Positions 7,373 to 16,130 of a stretch of 36,271 bases of DNA are shown here, piece by piece. The DNA comes from a bacterium (GTDB lineage: Bacteria; UBP14; UBA6098), in assembly GCA_023145965.1 (NCBI GenBank), contig JAGLDC010000010.1, positions 1 to 36,271 of the forward strand, written 5' to 3'. Position 1 is the stretch's first letter; the number at the start of each line of letters is the position of its first letter. The notes beneath the pieces are model-generated. The model had not been told where the DNA came from. It saw only the letters and a list, made by a program, of their open reading frames with translations, and did no database searches. The position numbers and the translations under genes are program-made.

Positions 7373-7419
7373 ATTATATTGAGCAAACCGTTGGCGTAAA
7401 TACCCTATACAGGGTATTT
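7373..7419 (-). promoter_or_regulatory. Putative NarL-type operator and promoter for the orphan gene
   Basis: A palindrome with 9-bp arms (AAATACCCT, loop ATAC, AGGGTATTT; 7398-7419) lies upstream of TATAAT on the minus strand (7373-7378). A poor -35 (ATTTAC) partly overlaps the palindrome. The palindrome centre is near -42 relative to a start at about 7366, the usual place for a class II activator. TACCC..GGGTA in inverted array resembles NarL-family paired heptamers, though it does not match the E. coli consensus exactly. It follows a NarL-type regulator gene. No T-run follows the hairpin on either strand, which argues against a terminator. Confidence 0.4.
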
Positions 7420-7450
7420 TGAGTGGATATTTATGGTTACGTTAAAGGCT

Positions 7451-8107
7451 TTACTTGTCTATTGGAGTCAAATTATGAATAATTGCATATTTTACTAATC
7501 CTGCTATGTTATGAATATGTAGTTTTTTCATAATATTTTTTCTGTGCGTATTCACGGTCGTTTCGTCTATATTAAGTATAGTCGCAATTTCTTTAGTCAT
7601 TTTGCCTTCTGAAATAAGCTGGACAATCTCTCTTTCACGATGAGTTAATATAGAAGTACCGTCAACAATATTTCCATCCCATAAGTTAACGAGATTCTTA
7701 ATTATTTTCTTGGATAATCGAGGACTCAAGTAAAAATTCCCGGCTTGAACCTCGTGAATAGCCTTGACCAATTCATCGAAAGTGTCGCTTTTTGGTAAAT
7801 ATGCCACAACTCCAGCCTTATACATCTCGAGAATAAAGACCTCATCGGTATAGGTCGAAAGTGCAATTACATTTATCTCATGATTCCTTGAAAGGATGGC
7901 ACGAGTGGCATCGATACCATTCATCTCTTTCATAGTGATATCCATAATCACTATATTGGGATTAAATTCAGTGCACAATTCAAGGGCCTCTCGTCCATTT
8001 GAGGCCTCTCCAATTAATTCCATATCCGCTTCTTGGTTGATTAAGCTTTTAAGACCGTTTCTGAATATAGCGTGGTCATCGGCAATCAATATTTTAATCA
8101 AAATCAC
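7451..8107 (-). CDS. NarL/LuxR-family response regulator
   Basis: This 218-aa protein has a receiver domain (about 5-120) and a C-terminal LuxR-type helix-turn-helix (about 150-212). Receiver landmarks are all present: acidic pair D10-D11, phospho-acceptor D56 (IVIMD), S84 and K106 (LPKSD). The HTH contains LTHREREIVQLISEG and a recognition segment reading IDETTVNTHRKNIMKKL. The start is GTG at 8107 after AAAAAGG, overlapping the last 14 bases of the kinase gene, so kinase and regulator are translationally linked. On phosphorylation it should dimerise and bind inverted heptamer-like sites; the palindrome at 7398-7419 is a candidate. The signal is unknown. Confidence 0.93.
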   Translation of the reverse strand: MILIKILIADDHAIFRNGLKSLINQEADMELIGEASNGREALELCTEFNPNIVIMDITMKEMNGIDATRAILSRNHEINVIALSTYTDEVFILEMYKAGVVAYLPKSDTFDELVKAIHEVQAGNFYLSPRLSKKIIKNLVNLWDGNIVDGTSILTHREREIVQLISEGKMTKEIATILNIDETTVNTHRKNIMKKLHIHNIAGLVKYAIIHNLTPIDK

Positions 8108-8897
8108 GACCTTTTTCGAGTTTTAAAGATATCACAACCTCAGTTCCGAATCCTCTAACTGAATTAATATGCAAATGTCCTCCGAAATTTTCAAGCCTTT
8201 CAATAATACTAAATATCCCAAAGCCTCCACTTCGTTTATCCTCTTTGTATGTTTCAACATCGAATCCAATGCCATTGTCTTTCACTGAAACAACGAGCAT
8301 CGGTTTAGAAAAATCCAATCTAACTTCTGTTCGAGAGGCTTTTGCGTGTTTAACAGCGTTCACAAGTAATTCTCGTATGCTCCTATAAAGGAAAGATTTT
8401 GTTTGATCGTTAGCCCTAAATCCATCCAAATTGCACTCCAAAAAATATCGCATACCAAATTGAGATTCAAAATCTTCATTCAGTTTTCTAAGTGCCGGTT
8501 CAAGACCAAAATGTCTTAAAATTGGCGGACTTATCTCGAAAACAAGCTTATTTGTTTGGTCGATAATATCGTCGAGCTCCGAAAATAGTCCAATGCTCTC
8601 TCTGCTATCAGTATCATTGGACAAAATATATCTTTTTAAGAAAATTTTCAATGCTGCTAGCGAAACACCAATTCTATCATGAATCATCTCCGCGATAATA
8701 TGCCTCTCCCTCTCCTCGGTTTTAATGAGATCTATATTTAGTTTCTTCAGCTTATTCTCCCTTTCTTCGAGAGCTTTCAGAGTCCTTTCCCTTTCTATTG
8801 TAATTTTGAAAAATCTATAAAAAAAATAGGAAACTAAAACACCTGCGCAAATCGAAGCAAGAATAAAAAAAGGTTTTATGAGAGTCTGCGTATCCAA
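8094..8897 (-). CDS. NarX/DesK-type sensor histidine kinase
   Basis: One N-terminal membrane helix (PFFILASICAGVLVSYFFYR) is followed by a coiled linker, a HisKA_3 dimerisation segment and a HATPase domain. With numbering from the TTG at 8915, the phospho-acceptor is H79 in EMIHDRIG, the N-box Asn is N186 (ELLVNAVKH), the G1 box is DNGIGFD (213-219), and GGFGI (230-234) is the G2 box. The frame opens at TTG 8915, but GGGGGAG lies just ahead of a second TTG at 8897, which I prefer. The N-terminus lies inside the upstream membrane-protein gene, so the two are translationally coupled. No extracytoplasmic sensor domain exists in the kinase, so sensing is probably supplied by the overlapping membrane protein. 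Confidence 0.88.
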   Translation of the reverse strand: MDTQTLIKPFFILASICAGVLVSYFFYRFFKITIERERTLKALEERENKLKKLNIDLIKTEERERHIIAEMIHDRIGVSLAALKIFLKRYILSNDTDSRESIGLFSELDDIIDQTNKLVFEISPPILRHFGLEPALRKLNEDFESQFGMRYFLECNLDGFRANDQTKSFLYRSIRELLVNAVKHAKASRTEVRLDFSKPMLVVSVKDNGIGFDVETYKEDKRSGGFGIFSIIERLENFGGHLHINSVRGFGTEVVISLKLEKGRDFD

Positions 8898-9523
8898 ATC
8901 ACTCCCCCTAACCAAATACCAATCGAGGCTATAGTCATGTAGTTTGTAAATTCATAGTTATCAATAAATCCATGAAGCAAAACGCATGTTATAAAAAGCT
9001 GTTCGGTAAAATATACCATCAACCCGATTATCACTATCATGCCAACCAGTAATTCCTCGCTCCTGCCAAATTTTATAGCCCTAATCATAAAAATCTGGCA
9101 GAGGATTATCTTTATGATGGAAATCGTATAATCGACGATATTCAGTGGTTGAAAACTCTTTAATAATAGACTTAAAACTGAACCCGTTACAATAATAAAT
9201 ATTGAGAGTATCAGACTGATCAACAATATTGGGGTTTTTTTTAAATATATTAATCCTATTTGTGCAACGATAATTAGTTCGTATATTAGAAGTAAGGCGT
9301 GAGAAATAAGAAAAATATAATTTGAACCGGATGAAATTAACATGACAATCTCTGTCGCCAATATTAATAATATATATCCAATAAACAGTTTTATCGTCAA
9401 TATAGAATAATCAATATCTAAACGCGAGTTGCCTTTAACTTTGAGATGCCTGAAGCTTGAAAGCAATCTTAACCACAAAAAAAGCGTTACCCCATAAAAC
9501 AAATATGTCGCTATAACAAACAT
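8876..9523 (-). CDS. Polytopic membrane protein, probable sensor partner of the kinase
   Basis: About 215 aa with roughly six to seven hydrophobic helices and very short loops. No family is recognised. The frame opens at TTG 9529, but the third codon is ATG at 9523 and is taken as the start; no clear Shine-Dalgarno is present. Its end overlaps the kinase gene by about 20 bases or more, depending on the kinase start. Because the kinase has a single helix and no periplasmic domain, this protein is plausibly its membrane-embedded input module, split into a separate gene. That is an inference from overlap and topology. A promoter lies at 9561-9589. Confidence 0.65.
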   Translation of the reverse strand: MFVIATYLFYGVTLFLWLRLLSSFRHLKVKGNSRLDIDYSILTIKLFIGYILLILATEIVMLISSGSNYIFLISHALLLIYELIIVAQIGLIYLKKTPILLISLILSIFIIVTGSVLSLLLKSFQPLNIVDYTISIIKIILCQIFMIRAIKFGRSEELLVGMIVIIGLMVYFTEQLFITCVLLHGFIDNYEFTNYMTIASIGIWLGGVIWIRRLS

Positions 9524-9560
9524 AACCAAATTTCAATTAAAACATCCTCAATAACTTAAT

Positions 9561-9589
9561 AATATAATTTGTCCTTTTTTATTCTCCAA
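9561..9589 (-). promoter_or_regulatory. Sigma-70-like promoter for the membrane protein-kinase-regulator operon
   Basis: On the minus strand TTGGAG (9584-9589) and TATATT (9561-9566) are 17 bases apart. The start would be near 9555, about 30 bases ahead of the ATG at 9523. Confidence 0.5.
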
Positions 9590-9683
9590 ATGCTATTATT
9601 CTTATTGTTCTATAATTAGCCTAAAAATATCATTATATAGAAAGAGTGATTGCTTTTGGATAATATAATTTAGATAATAATTT

Positions 9684-10586
9684 ATGATTTGTATGAATAA
9701 GAATAAAAACATATCCGAAATAAAGCGCGTAACCTGGGTCGGCGTAATAGTTAACCTCGGATTATCAATACTCAAATTCATCGTGGGAACAAAAGGCAAC
9801 AGCCAGGCTGTTATCGCCGATGCTTTCCATAGTGTCTCAGATATCTCGACCGATCTCGCTGTTATATTTGGAATCAAATTCTGGTCCGCACCTCCAGATA
9901 AAAATCACCCCTTCGGACATAAAAAAATTGAGACAATAATCACTGCTGGAATAGGATTAGTCCTCACTATTGTTGCATTTACACTAGCTTATAACGCCAT
10001 TGTCTCCATAGGAGAAAGCCATGTCCAACAAACCAGCTGGATAGCCCTTATCGGCCCTATTCTATCCCTTGTTCTCAAAGAAATCCTTTACAGGTGGACA
10101 ATCGCAACAGGGCGCAAAACAAGATCTTCAGCCGTGATCGCCAATGCTTGGCACCATCGTTCAGATGCGATAAGTTCGATACCTGCCCTTATTTCGGTTA
10201 TCGCGGCCTCGATAAATCCAAAATGGTGGTTTGTCGATCATATTGGAGCTATCGTAATCTCGATATTTATATTCAAAACCTCTTATAATATTTTAAGCCC
10301 TGCTTTAGCTGGATTAACCGATCATGGAGCAACTGAAAAAGAACGTAGTGAAATTCATGATATAGCGTTATCTGTGAAGGGCGTCGAGGAAGCCCATGCG
10401 ATAAGAACGAGGCGCTTAAGCGACAGTATTTTTGTCGATATGCATATCCTCGTCGATCCGGCGATGACCGTTTTCGAAGGCCACGAAATCTCCGAAAAGG
10501 TCAAACTGGAGATATTAGGAAAAGGACCCAATGTGATCGATGTAGTCGTTCACATCGAGCCCTCGAATGATAAACCGGAAACCTAA
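9684..10586 (+). CDS. Cation diffusion facilitator (CDF) metal efflux transporter
   Basis: This 300-aa protein has six predicted membrane helices and a cytoplasmic ferredoxin-like C-terminal domain (about 215-295). Metal-site residues are clear: H49xxxD53 in ADAFHSVSDISTD (helix 2) and H157xxxD161 in WHHRSD (helix 5). HPFGH at 75-79 is the usual CDF loop signature. An HxxxD pair in both helices is typical of zinc-type members rather than the DxxxD manganese type, so Zn2+/H+ antiport across the inner membrane is likely; substrate is inferred. The first ATG is used, and a second ATG three codons later is possible; neither has a strong ribosome binding site. The gene is divergent from the two-component operon and ends only 6 bases from the convergent gene at 10593. 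Confidence 0.93.
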   Translation: MICMNKNKNISEIKRVTWVGVIVNLGLSILKFIVGTKGNSQAVIADAFHSVSDISTDLAVIFGIKFWSAPPDKNHPFGHKKIETIITAGIGLVLTIVAFTLAYNAIVSIGESHVQQTSWIALIGPILSLVLKEILYRWTIATGRKTRSSAVIANAWHHRSDAISSIPALISVIAASINPKWWFVDHIGAIVISIFIFKTSYNILSPALAGLTDHGATEKERSEIHDIALSVKGVEEAHAIRTRRLSDSIFVDMHILVDPAMTVFEGHEISEKVKLEILGKGPNVIDVVVHIEPSNDKPET

Positions 10587-10592
10587 GTCAGG

Positions 10593-12839
10593 TTATTCAG
10601 AGACTGCGGCTTCCTTCTTCGCTTCCTTTCTTTCTTTTTGTTTCTGAATGGCCTTTTTCACACCAAACCGTATAATAATATACATCACAAGGCAAACGCC
10701 ACCCAATATCCAGGTAATAGATATTGCCGATGAGCTAACCGCAAGCACACCGGTAAACCATGTTAATACTAATATTTCGATAAGCCCCAGGATGATAATT
10801 TTTAACAAACCCTTACCAAAACAACGAGCACTTTCGCTAAATTTTTCAAAGAATCGAACGACGACTTTAGCGAAATAAAGGAAAGCAAAGACTGCTAAAA
10901 CAACGACAAGAAAAGTAAGCACATTCTTGATGCCCCTTTTGGTGAAGCTAACTTTGACTTGCGGGAACGGTCCCTTCTCATCCTCGGGGATGATGAATTT
11001 TTGGAAGCGGTGAAGCGCTCCGACCTCCGGTATCTGGATTTTAACCGGCAGGACGCCCCTCTCGGTTGCTCCATAAGATTGGACAACCTCTTTCAATTCC
11101 TCTTCATACTGCACCTGCGATTCGAGCATTTTATCCATCGATCTGGCTTTCGCCGCCATCGGTGCTGATACATTGGATTCTGCACCCATATATTCATCAG
11201 CAGTAGCGCGAATTCCGTGACCACTCATGCCCCCCATCCACCCCTCCTCCATGTTGCCGCCGAAACCTGTATAAGTGTAGCCATAGGGCAAATACAACGA
11301 AAGATTGATGGTGCTCACAGGAACATCTATCTTAGGCAATAGAATCGAGCGTTTTCCAAAAGCTCGTAGGTTCTTTCCTTTCATAAAATAAACTACTTCA
11401 ATAGGGAAACTTGCAGCATCTGCGCCGCCGCGCGATTTCTTCATAGGGATAAGTATTCTGCCTTCGTCACCCTTGCCCGGTTTAGCTGGATTTCCGCTAA
11501 CAAAAAGCGACCAGAGTTCGGCATCCTCGGGAAGCTCCATCGATAGAAATTGTTTCAGGTTATTGCGGATGTCATATGTCCCGCGGACAATGTAGTTGCC
11601 TTCGGTCGTGAGAATTGCGACAAAAGCACCGTTATCCGCCGTTGCGACTTTGACAGGCATATCCTCGTGCCTTTCAATATCGAGAACAATTCGATATGGC
11701 GTTTCGAGATATTTGAAAGCAAGAATTATAGGGTAATTCGCGCGACTCCACAAAGCCTGAGGAACTTCGGAACGATCGATTCGAGAAGCTACTTCAAGCT
11801 CTTCCTTTTCAAGTGAAACCTCGACATTGGTCGTGGCCTCTACCCCGATATATCCCTTCTCCCTTTGAACGGAAACGCATGTCACCACTGGAAGAGCAAC
11901 AATAGCACTAACGCCTTGCATTGATCTCTCAAAATCACATCCTATAGCAACCGTCCCGCCTGTAGGGAATTTCAGATAGGCGTTGATAACACTCTCCTCA
12001 CCCTCTTCGCTAATCTTCCAATCTCGGAGATTACTCGAACGAACATCGAGCACACGGACATCGTTCGGCACCTTAAAACGCACAACATCAATCTTGCCCT
12101 GAACAATGGAATATATAAGGTCAGCATTGCCTTTGACCATTCCCTCGCCCACAGAATACAGAAGCCTCAATTCAGAATAAACAATTGGCTCTAAATCCTC
12201 CACCTCTTCCGGTGGGAGTTCCTTCATCCACTCGCAAAAAAGATAATCCGTTGTAGGGATATAGGCTTCGACCGATGTTTTACCGGCGTAAGCCTTTTTA
12301 GTTAAACTGCTGGCCGGATTGAACTTAACATCCCAATCTGCACCGGGAACTTCGAGTTTAAAAAAAGTCGAGCTGGTTTGGGGCAAATTCAAACGAAAAT
12401 TCGTCGTATGTTCCGCTATTTCCATTATAAAACCAGCTGAAAAAGAAAATTTCCCGGGGCCTTTGATAATAAGCGTGTGTTTACCATAACGCGGAACAAG
12501 CGGCGCGAATTTGCCATCGAGAGATGGGCGTTTCAGTGGAAGGTTCTGATTAAAAAGCTGAACCTCGACATAACCCTTCTTTAAAACGACGATGGAAATC
12601 TCCACAGTTCCTGAAAGTGCATTTTCCTGAACAATGGTCTCATACTCTGCATAGGGAATTATGTAATCTACCGGTGGAGTAAATACCGTAGTATCCGTGA
12701 TCATGGACATCTCGATGAGAGTTCTAAGCTCTGCCCAAGGAATATCCACATTCGTTTTCGGTAGCGATGGCAATGTATCGCTTGCAAAAGCAATTAGCGA
12801 AAGAAGCAATAATAGTGAAACAATAATGGCTTTGCGCAT
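10593..12839 (-). CDS. Secreted/membrane-anchored protein of unknown family, 748 aa
   Basis: The start is ATG 12839, because GGGAGGGAT directly ahead of it is an excellent ribosome binding site; an ATG four codons upstream would contain that site. A signal peptide (MRKAIIVSLLLLLSLIAFA) is followed by about 600 residues of beta-rich extracytoplasmic sequence. A Met/Gly-rich segment (GGNMEEGWMGGMSGHG) lies near residue 520. After about residue 630 there are three hydrophobic helices (FLVVVLAVFAFLYFA, IIILGLIEILVLTWF, WILGGVCLVMYIII), then a Lys/Glu-rich cytoplasmic tail (KKAIQKQKERKEAKKEAA). The layout is a large external domain anchored by a C-terminal three-helix bundle. I do not recognise the family. 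The gene stands alone, convergent with the CDF gene. Confidence 0.7.
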   Translation of the reverse strand: MRKAIIVSLLLLLSLIAFASDTLPSLPKTNVDIPWAELRTLIEMSMITDTTVFTPPVDYIIPYAEYETIVQENALSGTVEISIVVLKKGYVEVQLFNQNLPLKRPSLDGKFAPLVPRYGKHTLIIKGPGKFSFSAGFIMEIAEHTTNFRLNLPQTSSTFFKLEVPGADWDVKFNPASSLTKKAYAGKTSVEAYIPTTDYLFCEWMKELPPEEVEDLEPIVYSELRLLYSVGEGMVKGNADLIYSIVQGKIDVVRFKVPNDVRVLDVRSSNLRDWKISEEGEESVINAYLKFPTGGTVAIGCDFERSMQGVSAIVALPVVTCVSVQREKGYIGVEATTNVEVSLEKEELEVASRIDRSEVPQALWSRANYPIILAFKYLETPYRIVLDIERHEDMPVKVATADNGAFVAILTTEGNYIVRGTYDIRNNLKQFLSMELPEDAELWSLFVSGNPAKPGKGDEGRILIPMKKSRGGADAASFPIEVVYFMKGKNLRAFGKRSILLPKIDVPVSTINLSLYLPYGYTYTGFGGNMEEGWMGGMSGHGIRATADEYMGAESNVSAPMAAKARSMDKMLESQVQYEEELKEVVQSYGATERGVLPVKIQIPEVGALHRFQKFIIPEDEKGPFPQVKVSFTKRGIKNVLTFLVVVLAVFAFLYFAKVVVRFFEKFSESARCFGKGLLKIIILGLIEILVLTWFTGVLAVSSSAISITWILGGVCLVMYIIIRFGVKKAIQKQKERKEAKKEAAVSE

Positions 12840-13093
12840 GATCCCTCCCATGTGTTATTTTTATGAATATACGAATTAAAATTTTATCTCAAAACGATAA
12901 ACCTCATCATTGCTCTTTAATTCTTGTAAAAATATCATATTAATTCAATACTTGGAGGTAAACACAAATAAAATTATCGATAGTCCTAAATTCTGTCCCA
13001 AGTATGATACTTGAAACAACGATAATCCTAAAATAAATCCGCCATAATAAAGGAAAATTCCAATTCCTAGGTGAAATGAAGTCCAGGATTAGT

Positions 13094-15937
13094 TTATTTA
13101 ATATACTTGATTATAATATTTTTTATAGCTAATTCCGTGCTGTAACCGGGAGCGATATTCACTTCTACATAATAATGGAATTCGTCGTTCTTGACTATTA
13201 TTGGTGTTTCAAAAAGCAAGTCTATAAATCCAACGCCCCCAGCATCGTAGGATGATAGATCAGCTAAAACTCCATCATCGCACATGAGGTTAATTTGCAC
13301 ATTGCTATCTAAAACACCGTCATGCCAATTGGAGATCACAGAAATAAGCTTTGCACCATCGGAAATGTGAATAGGCGCAAACATAATTAGTGGTTCTATC
13401 GAGCCTTCGTTAAAGGCATAAGTCGCGTTTAATCCAAGTATGCCAACATCGGGTTTCTGAAAATCCTCGGGATTCACACGATAGAAAAGCGTCTCAGCGG
13501 AAATTACAGTTCCCGTAATATAGAGATCACCATCGATACGAGCATTACCAATAACTTCGAATTTCTCGGTCGGGAAAGTCGTCCCAATTCCTACCTTCCC
13601 TTCCAGATCGATTATTAAACGAGTTTGTTCAGTTCCCAAATCTACTATATTAAAATTGTCCGCTGGACCCCACATCGAGCTTCCATCATTAGTTATTAAC
13701 CACTCTCTATCGCTGGAAAGGGAAATCATCGGAGATATGTCACTTGGGCCAAAAATCCTTAAAACTGGTGAAGTTGCGTCGTAAACACCGAGTTTAGCAT
13801 TTGGGGTATCCGTTCCGACACCGACATTTAAGGCCATATTGCTTGGATGGATCGCCGAGTTCGTAGCATTAGACATCCACAAGGCTGGTTCTGGCACCCC
13901 AGGAGTTTTTATTGGTTTTAAAAAGTAAATAGTATCACCTATCGAAGTGACAGTATCGACCACTACTTTATTAGCATAAAGGCTATCGAGATTTATTGGT
14001 GCTGAAATAATCATATCTGAGGAGTGTATTTCCTGAAGGCTAATATCCGTGCATGTTATCGATGAAGTCACATCGATGTTATCCATAAAATAAACCGATC
14101 TCCCAATCCTAGAGTCTATCGTATCCACAGCAATAGTAACTGGTGCAAGGACATCCAAAACCCAAACTGTATCGTTTGTTCCTTCGAGCGTGTCGGTTCG
14201 AATATACCTATCGATATTTATCGGTGCTGTGAAATCGATCAACTCACCTGCAGGTGAGTTTTTGCCAATTTGGTCAACAAATAGTGAACTCACACTCAAG
14301 GGATCTGGAACAGAAGCAGTGGGATAGTCCCAGTGAACAGAATAACCATCGCTCATAAGAAATTGCCCTGCGGTTCCAAAAGATTCACCATCGTTAATGC
14401 CTGCATTAATAGTTAGGCCTCCGTTAAATGTGGATTTACCGTATATATTGAGAGCTTTGCTCTCTGGGAAATCTGAAAATCCATGGACATTCAATGCGTA
14501 ATTTGTAGTATCAATAGAGAAAAAATCGGCACCCATCGACGAAGAGAGCATCCCTTTGATGTTTGCATTCGCCGACGCAACCACAGAACCGTCTCTTTCA
14601 ACAATAAGAGAGGAATTACCAATTTTGATAGGTTTAGTAGAAGCCATTCTAAAGGTATCGAGTGAAGAGTACATCCATGTACTATCACTAGCAGCAACAT
14701 CAGATAGCCAGATCGCTCGTTTACCCTCGGCGAATACAAAATCACCTGAAATTGTATCTCCATTCTTCGAGAGGAAATTCCCCCCTTCGCTCGTATCGAT
14801 AAAAGCCGCAAGAGTATCCCAAAGTTCGCTCCAATTTGCGAGATAAACCCCAGCCATTTCGATACCATCCCCAACTCTAAGTGTATCGCCGACTATCAGG
14901 TCGTGGGTTGTCTTAATAGTACCTCCCGGATCGATTATCAAGGAATTCATACACATCTTTATCGGAATGTTGGAACTCATCCGAACAGTATCTCCATCAT
15001 TATAAATCCAACTGCTATCAGCACCATCGGGGCTTCTCCAAACCGAGCGCGCCCCAAGGGCGTGAAAGAGGTCACCTTTAATAGTATCTCCGTATATAGA
15101 GACAAAATCCTTCAGTGTGTCGAAATCGGTAGTCGTCGCCCAACTCGAGCTATCCGCCCAAACCGGGCGATCTGTTGTATCCATATATGCTTGAAGTGTA
15201 TCCCAATTCGTGGCCGGCCAGGAATATCGATAAACTCCACCCAGTTCGATACCGTCTCCTACGCGTATAGTGTCACCGACAACAAGCGAGTGTGTTGCGG
15301 TTATAAGACCATTAGTGTCGGCAATTATGGACTGCATGCACATTTTAAGAGGCATGGTAGAACAAATATGAAAGGTATCGTCAGCGGCGTAAGCCCACCC
15401 ACTATCTGTCATCCCCGGATTAAACCAAACCGATCTTTTTCCGTAGTTATGAAAAATATCGCCGTATATACTATCACCACTAATATGAACAAATTCGTCA
15501 GCATGTGTCGTGTCGATATAGGCATTAAGGGTATCCCAATGAACACTTCCCACAAAACCAGCTGAATCAGCAAATACTGCGGTATCGGCATAGATAGCCC
15601 TCATGGCAAGCATGTTATAGGTCACCGGAATCCGTGGAATCATGACATTACCTTCGACTTTGACCTCTAAGAAAAGATCCCCTCTGAGTTCTTCGCCATC
15701 AAGATCAGCATTGAACCATGCATCGAAAAGGCCTTTGGTAATAGGGATACTAATAACCGAATCGGAACACATAGGAATACTCGACCCAGGGGAATCATAG
15801 ATTCCGAATACAATATCAACAGTATCGTTCACACCGATACCGGTCATACCTGTGAGTTTACCTTGATAGTTCAATGTAACTGCAATTAGAGGAAAAAATA
15901 TTAATAATAGGACCAAAAACTGATATCTGTGTCTCAT
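13094..15937 (-). CDS. Secreted fibre-like protein with three internal repeats
   Basis: About 947 aa. The frame opens at ATG 15964, but the likely promoter (15971-15999) would start transcription there, so the ATG at 15937 (after GGGG) is preferred. A signal peptide (MRHRYQFLVLLLIFFPLIAVT) is followed by LNYQGKLTGMTG and FGIYDS, a start shared by many large secreted proteins of FCB-type bacteria. Three tandem repeats follow at about residues 150-500, each reading like GDxIxGD..GxRxVW, then DTxRMxSxxPIKM and VGDTxRVGDGIE. Near residues 700 and 780 are VGVGTDTPNAKLGV and VGIGTTFPTEKFEV, the motif seen in tail-fibre-like and cell-surface proteins ahead of endosialidase-type chaperone domains. 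No such chaperone follows. A trimeric or adhesive surface fibre is a reasonable inference; function is unknown. Confidence 0.7.
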   Translation of the reverse strand: MRHRYQFLVLLLIFFPLIAVTLNYQGKLTGMTGIGVNDTVDIVFGIYDSPGSSIPMCSDSVISIPITKGLFDAWFNADLDGEELRGDLFLEVKVEGNVMIPRIPVTYNMLAMRAIYADTAVFADSAGFVGSVHWDTLNAYIDTTHADEFVHISGDSIYGDIFHNYGKRSVWFNPGMTDSGWAYAADDTFHICSTMPLKMCMQSIIADTNGLITATHSLVVGDTIRVGDGIELGGVYRYSWPATNWDTLQAYMDTTDRPVWADSSSWATTTDFDTLKDFVSIYGDTIKGDLFHALGARSVWRSPDGADSSWIYNDGDTVRMSSNIPIKMCMNSLIIDPGGTIKTTHDLIVGDTLRVGDGIEMAGVYLANWSELWDTLAAFIDTSEGGNFLSKNGDTISGDFVFAEGKRAIWLSDVAASDSTWMYSSLDTFRMASTKPIKIGNSSLIVERDGSVVASANANIKGMLSSSMGADFFSIDTTNYALNVHGFSDFPESKALNIYGKSTFNGGLTINAGINDGESFGTAGQFLMSDGYSVHWDYPTASVPDPLSVSSLFVDQIGKNSPAGELIDFTAPINIDRYIRTDTLEGTNDTVWVLDVLAPVTIAVDTIDSRIGRSVYFMDNIDVTSSITCTDISLQEIHSSDMIISAPINLDSLYANKVVVDTVTSIGDTIYFLKPIKTPGVPEPALWMSNATNSAIHPSNMALNVGVGTDTPNAKLGVYDATSPVLRIFGPSDISPMISLSSDREWLITNDGSSMWGPADNFNIVDLGTEQTRLIIDLEGKVGIGTTFPTEKFEVIGNARIDGDLYITGTVISAETLFYRVNPEDFQKPDVGILGLNATYAFNEGSIEPLIMFAPIHISDGAKLISVISNWHDGVLDSNVQINLMCDDGVLADLSSYDAGGVGFIDLLFETPIIVKNDEFHYYVEVNIAPGYSTELAIKNIIIKYIK
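14560..15481 (-). repeat. Three imperfect coding repeats of about 110-130 codons
   Basis: Units begin near 15481, 15094 and 14764 (GDSIYGDIFH, GDTIKGDLFH, GDTISGDFVF). Units 1 and 2 share the whole pattern including VGDTxRVGDGIE and WDTL; unit 3 diverges after its first half. Boundaries are approximate. Confidence 0.7.
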
Positions 15938-15970
15938 CCTGAACCCCATTTCGTTAAAAACCATGCTTAT

Positions 15971-15999
15971 AGAATAATATATTTATTTTTCATCTTCAA
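15971..15999 (-). promoter_or_regulatory. Possible promoter for the fibre-like protein gene
   Basis: On the minus strand TTGAAG (15994-15999) and TATTCT (15971-15976) are 17 bases apart. The start falls near 15964, which disfavours translation from the ATG there. The surrounding DNA is very A+T-rich, so chance matches are likely. Confidence 0.35.
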
Positions 16000-16093
16000 T
16001 TATACAATTAAGTATAATCATAATTTTAAAACAATAATACCTGTACATTGAGAATCTAGTTTGGTATAAAATAATTTTTTTTCCACATACCAC

Positions 16094-16129
16094 TTGACAT
16101 TTTTAACCATGCAGTATTTATTATATTAT
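16094..16129 (+). promoter_or_regulatory. Probable promoter for the two-hairpin transcript
   Basis: TTGACA at 16094-16099 is a perfect -35. An A+T-rich run follows; TTTATT lies at 17-base spacing, while the better-looking TATATT (16122-16127) is 22 bases away. The start would be near 16131. Confidence 0.4.
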
Positions 16130-16130
16130 A

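Noticed and set aside
7398-7419. Palindrome as terminator of the response regulator gene
   Set aside because: Neither strand has a T-run after the stem; its position at about -42 of a promoter fits an operator better.
9602-9877. 91-codon minus-strand ORF
   Set aside because: Antisense to the N-terminus of the CDF transporter and reaching into its promoter region.
12852-13093. Small gene after GGAGGT near 12955
   Set aside because: The Shine-Dalgarno-like sequence is not followed by a start codon with an extended frame.
14903-15565. 220-codon plus-strand ORF
   Set aside because: Antisense shadow of the repeat-rich fibre-like gene; composition follows the complementary codons.
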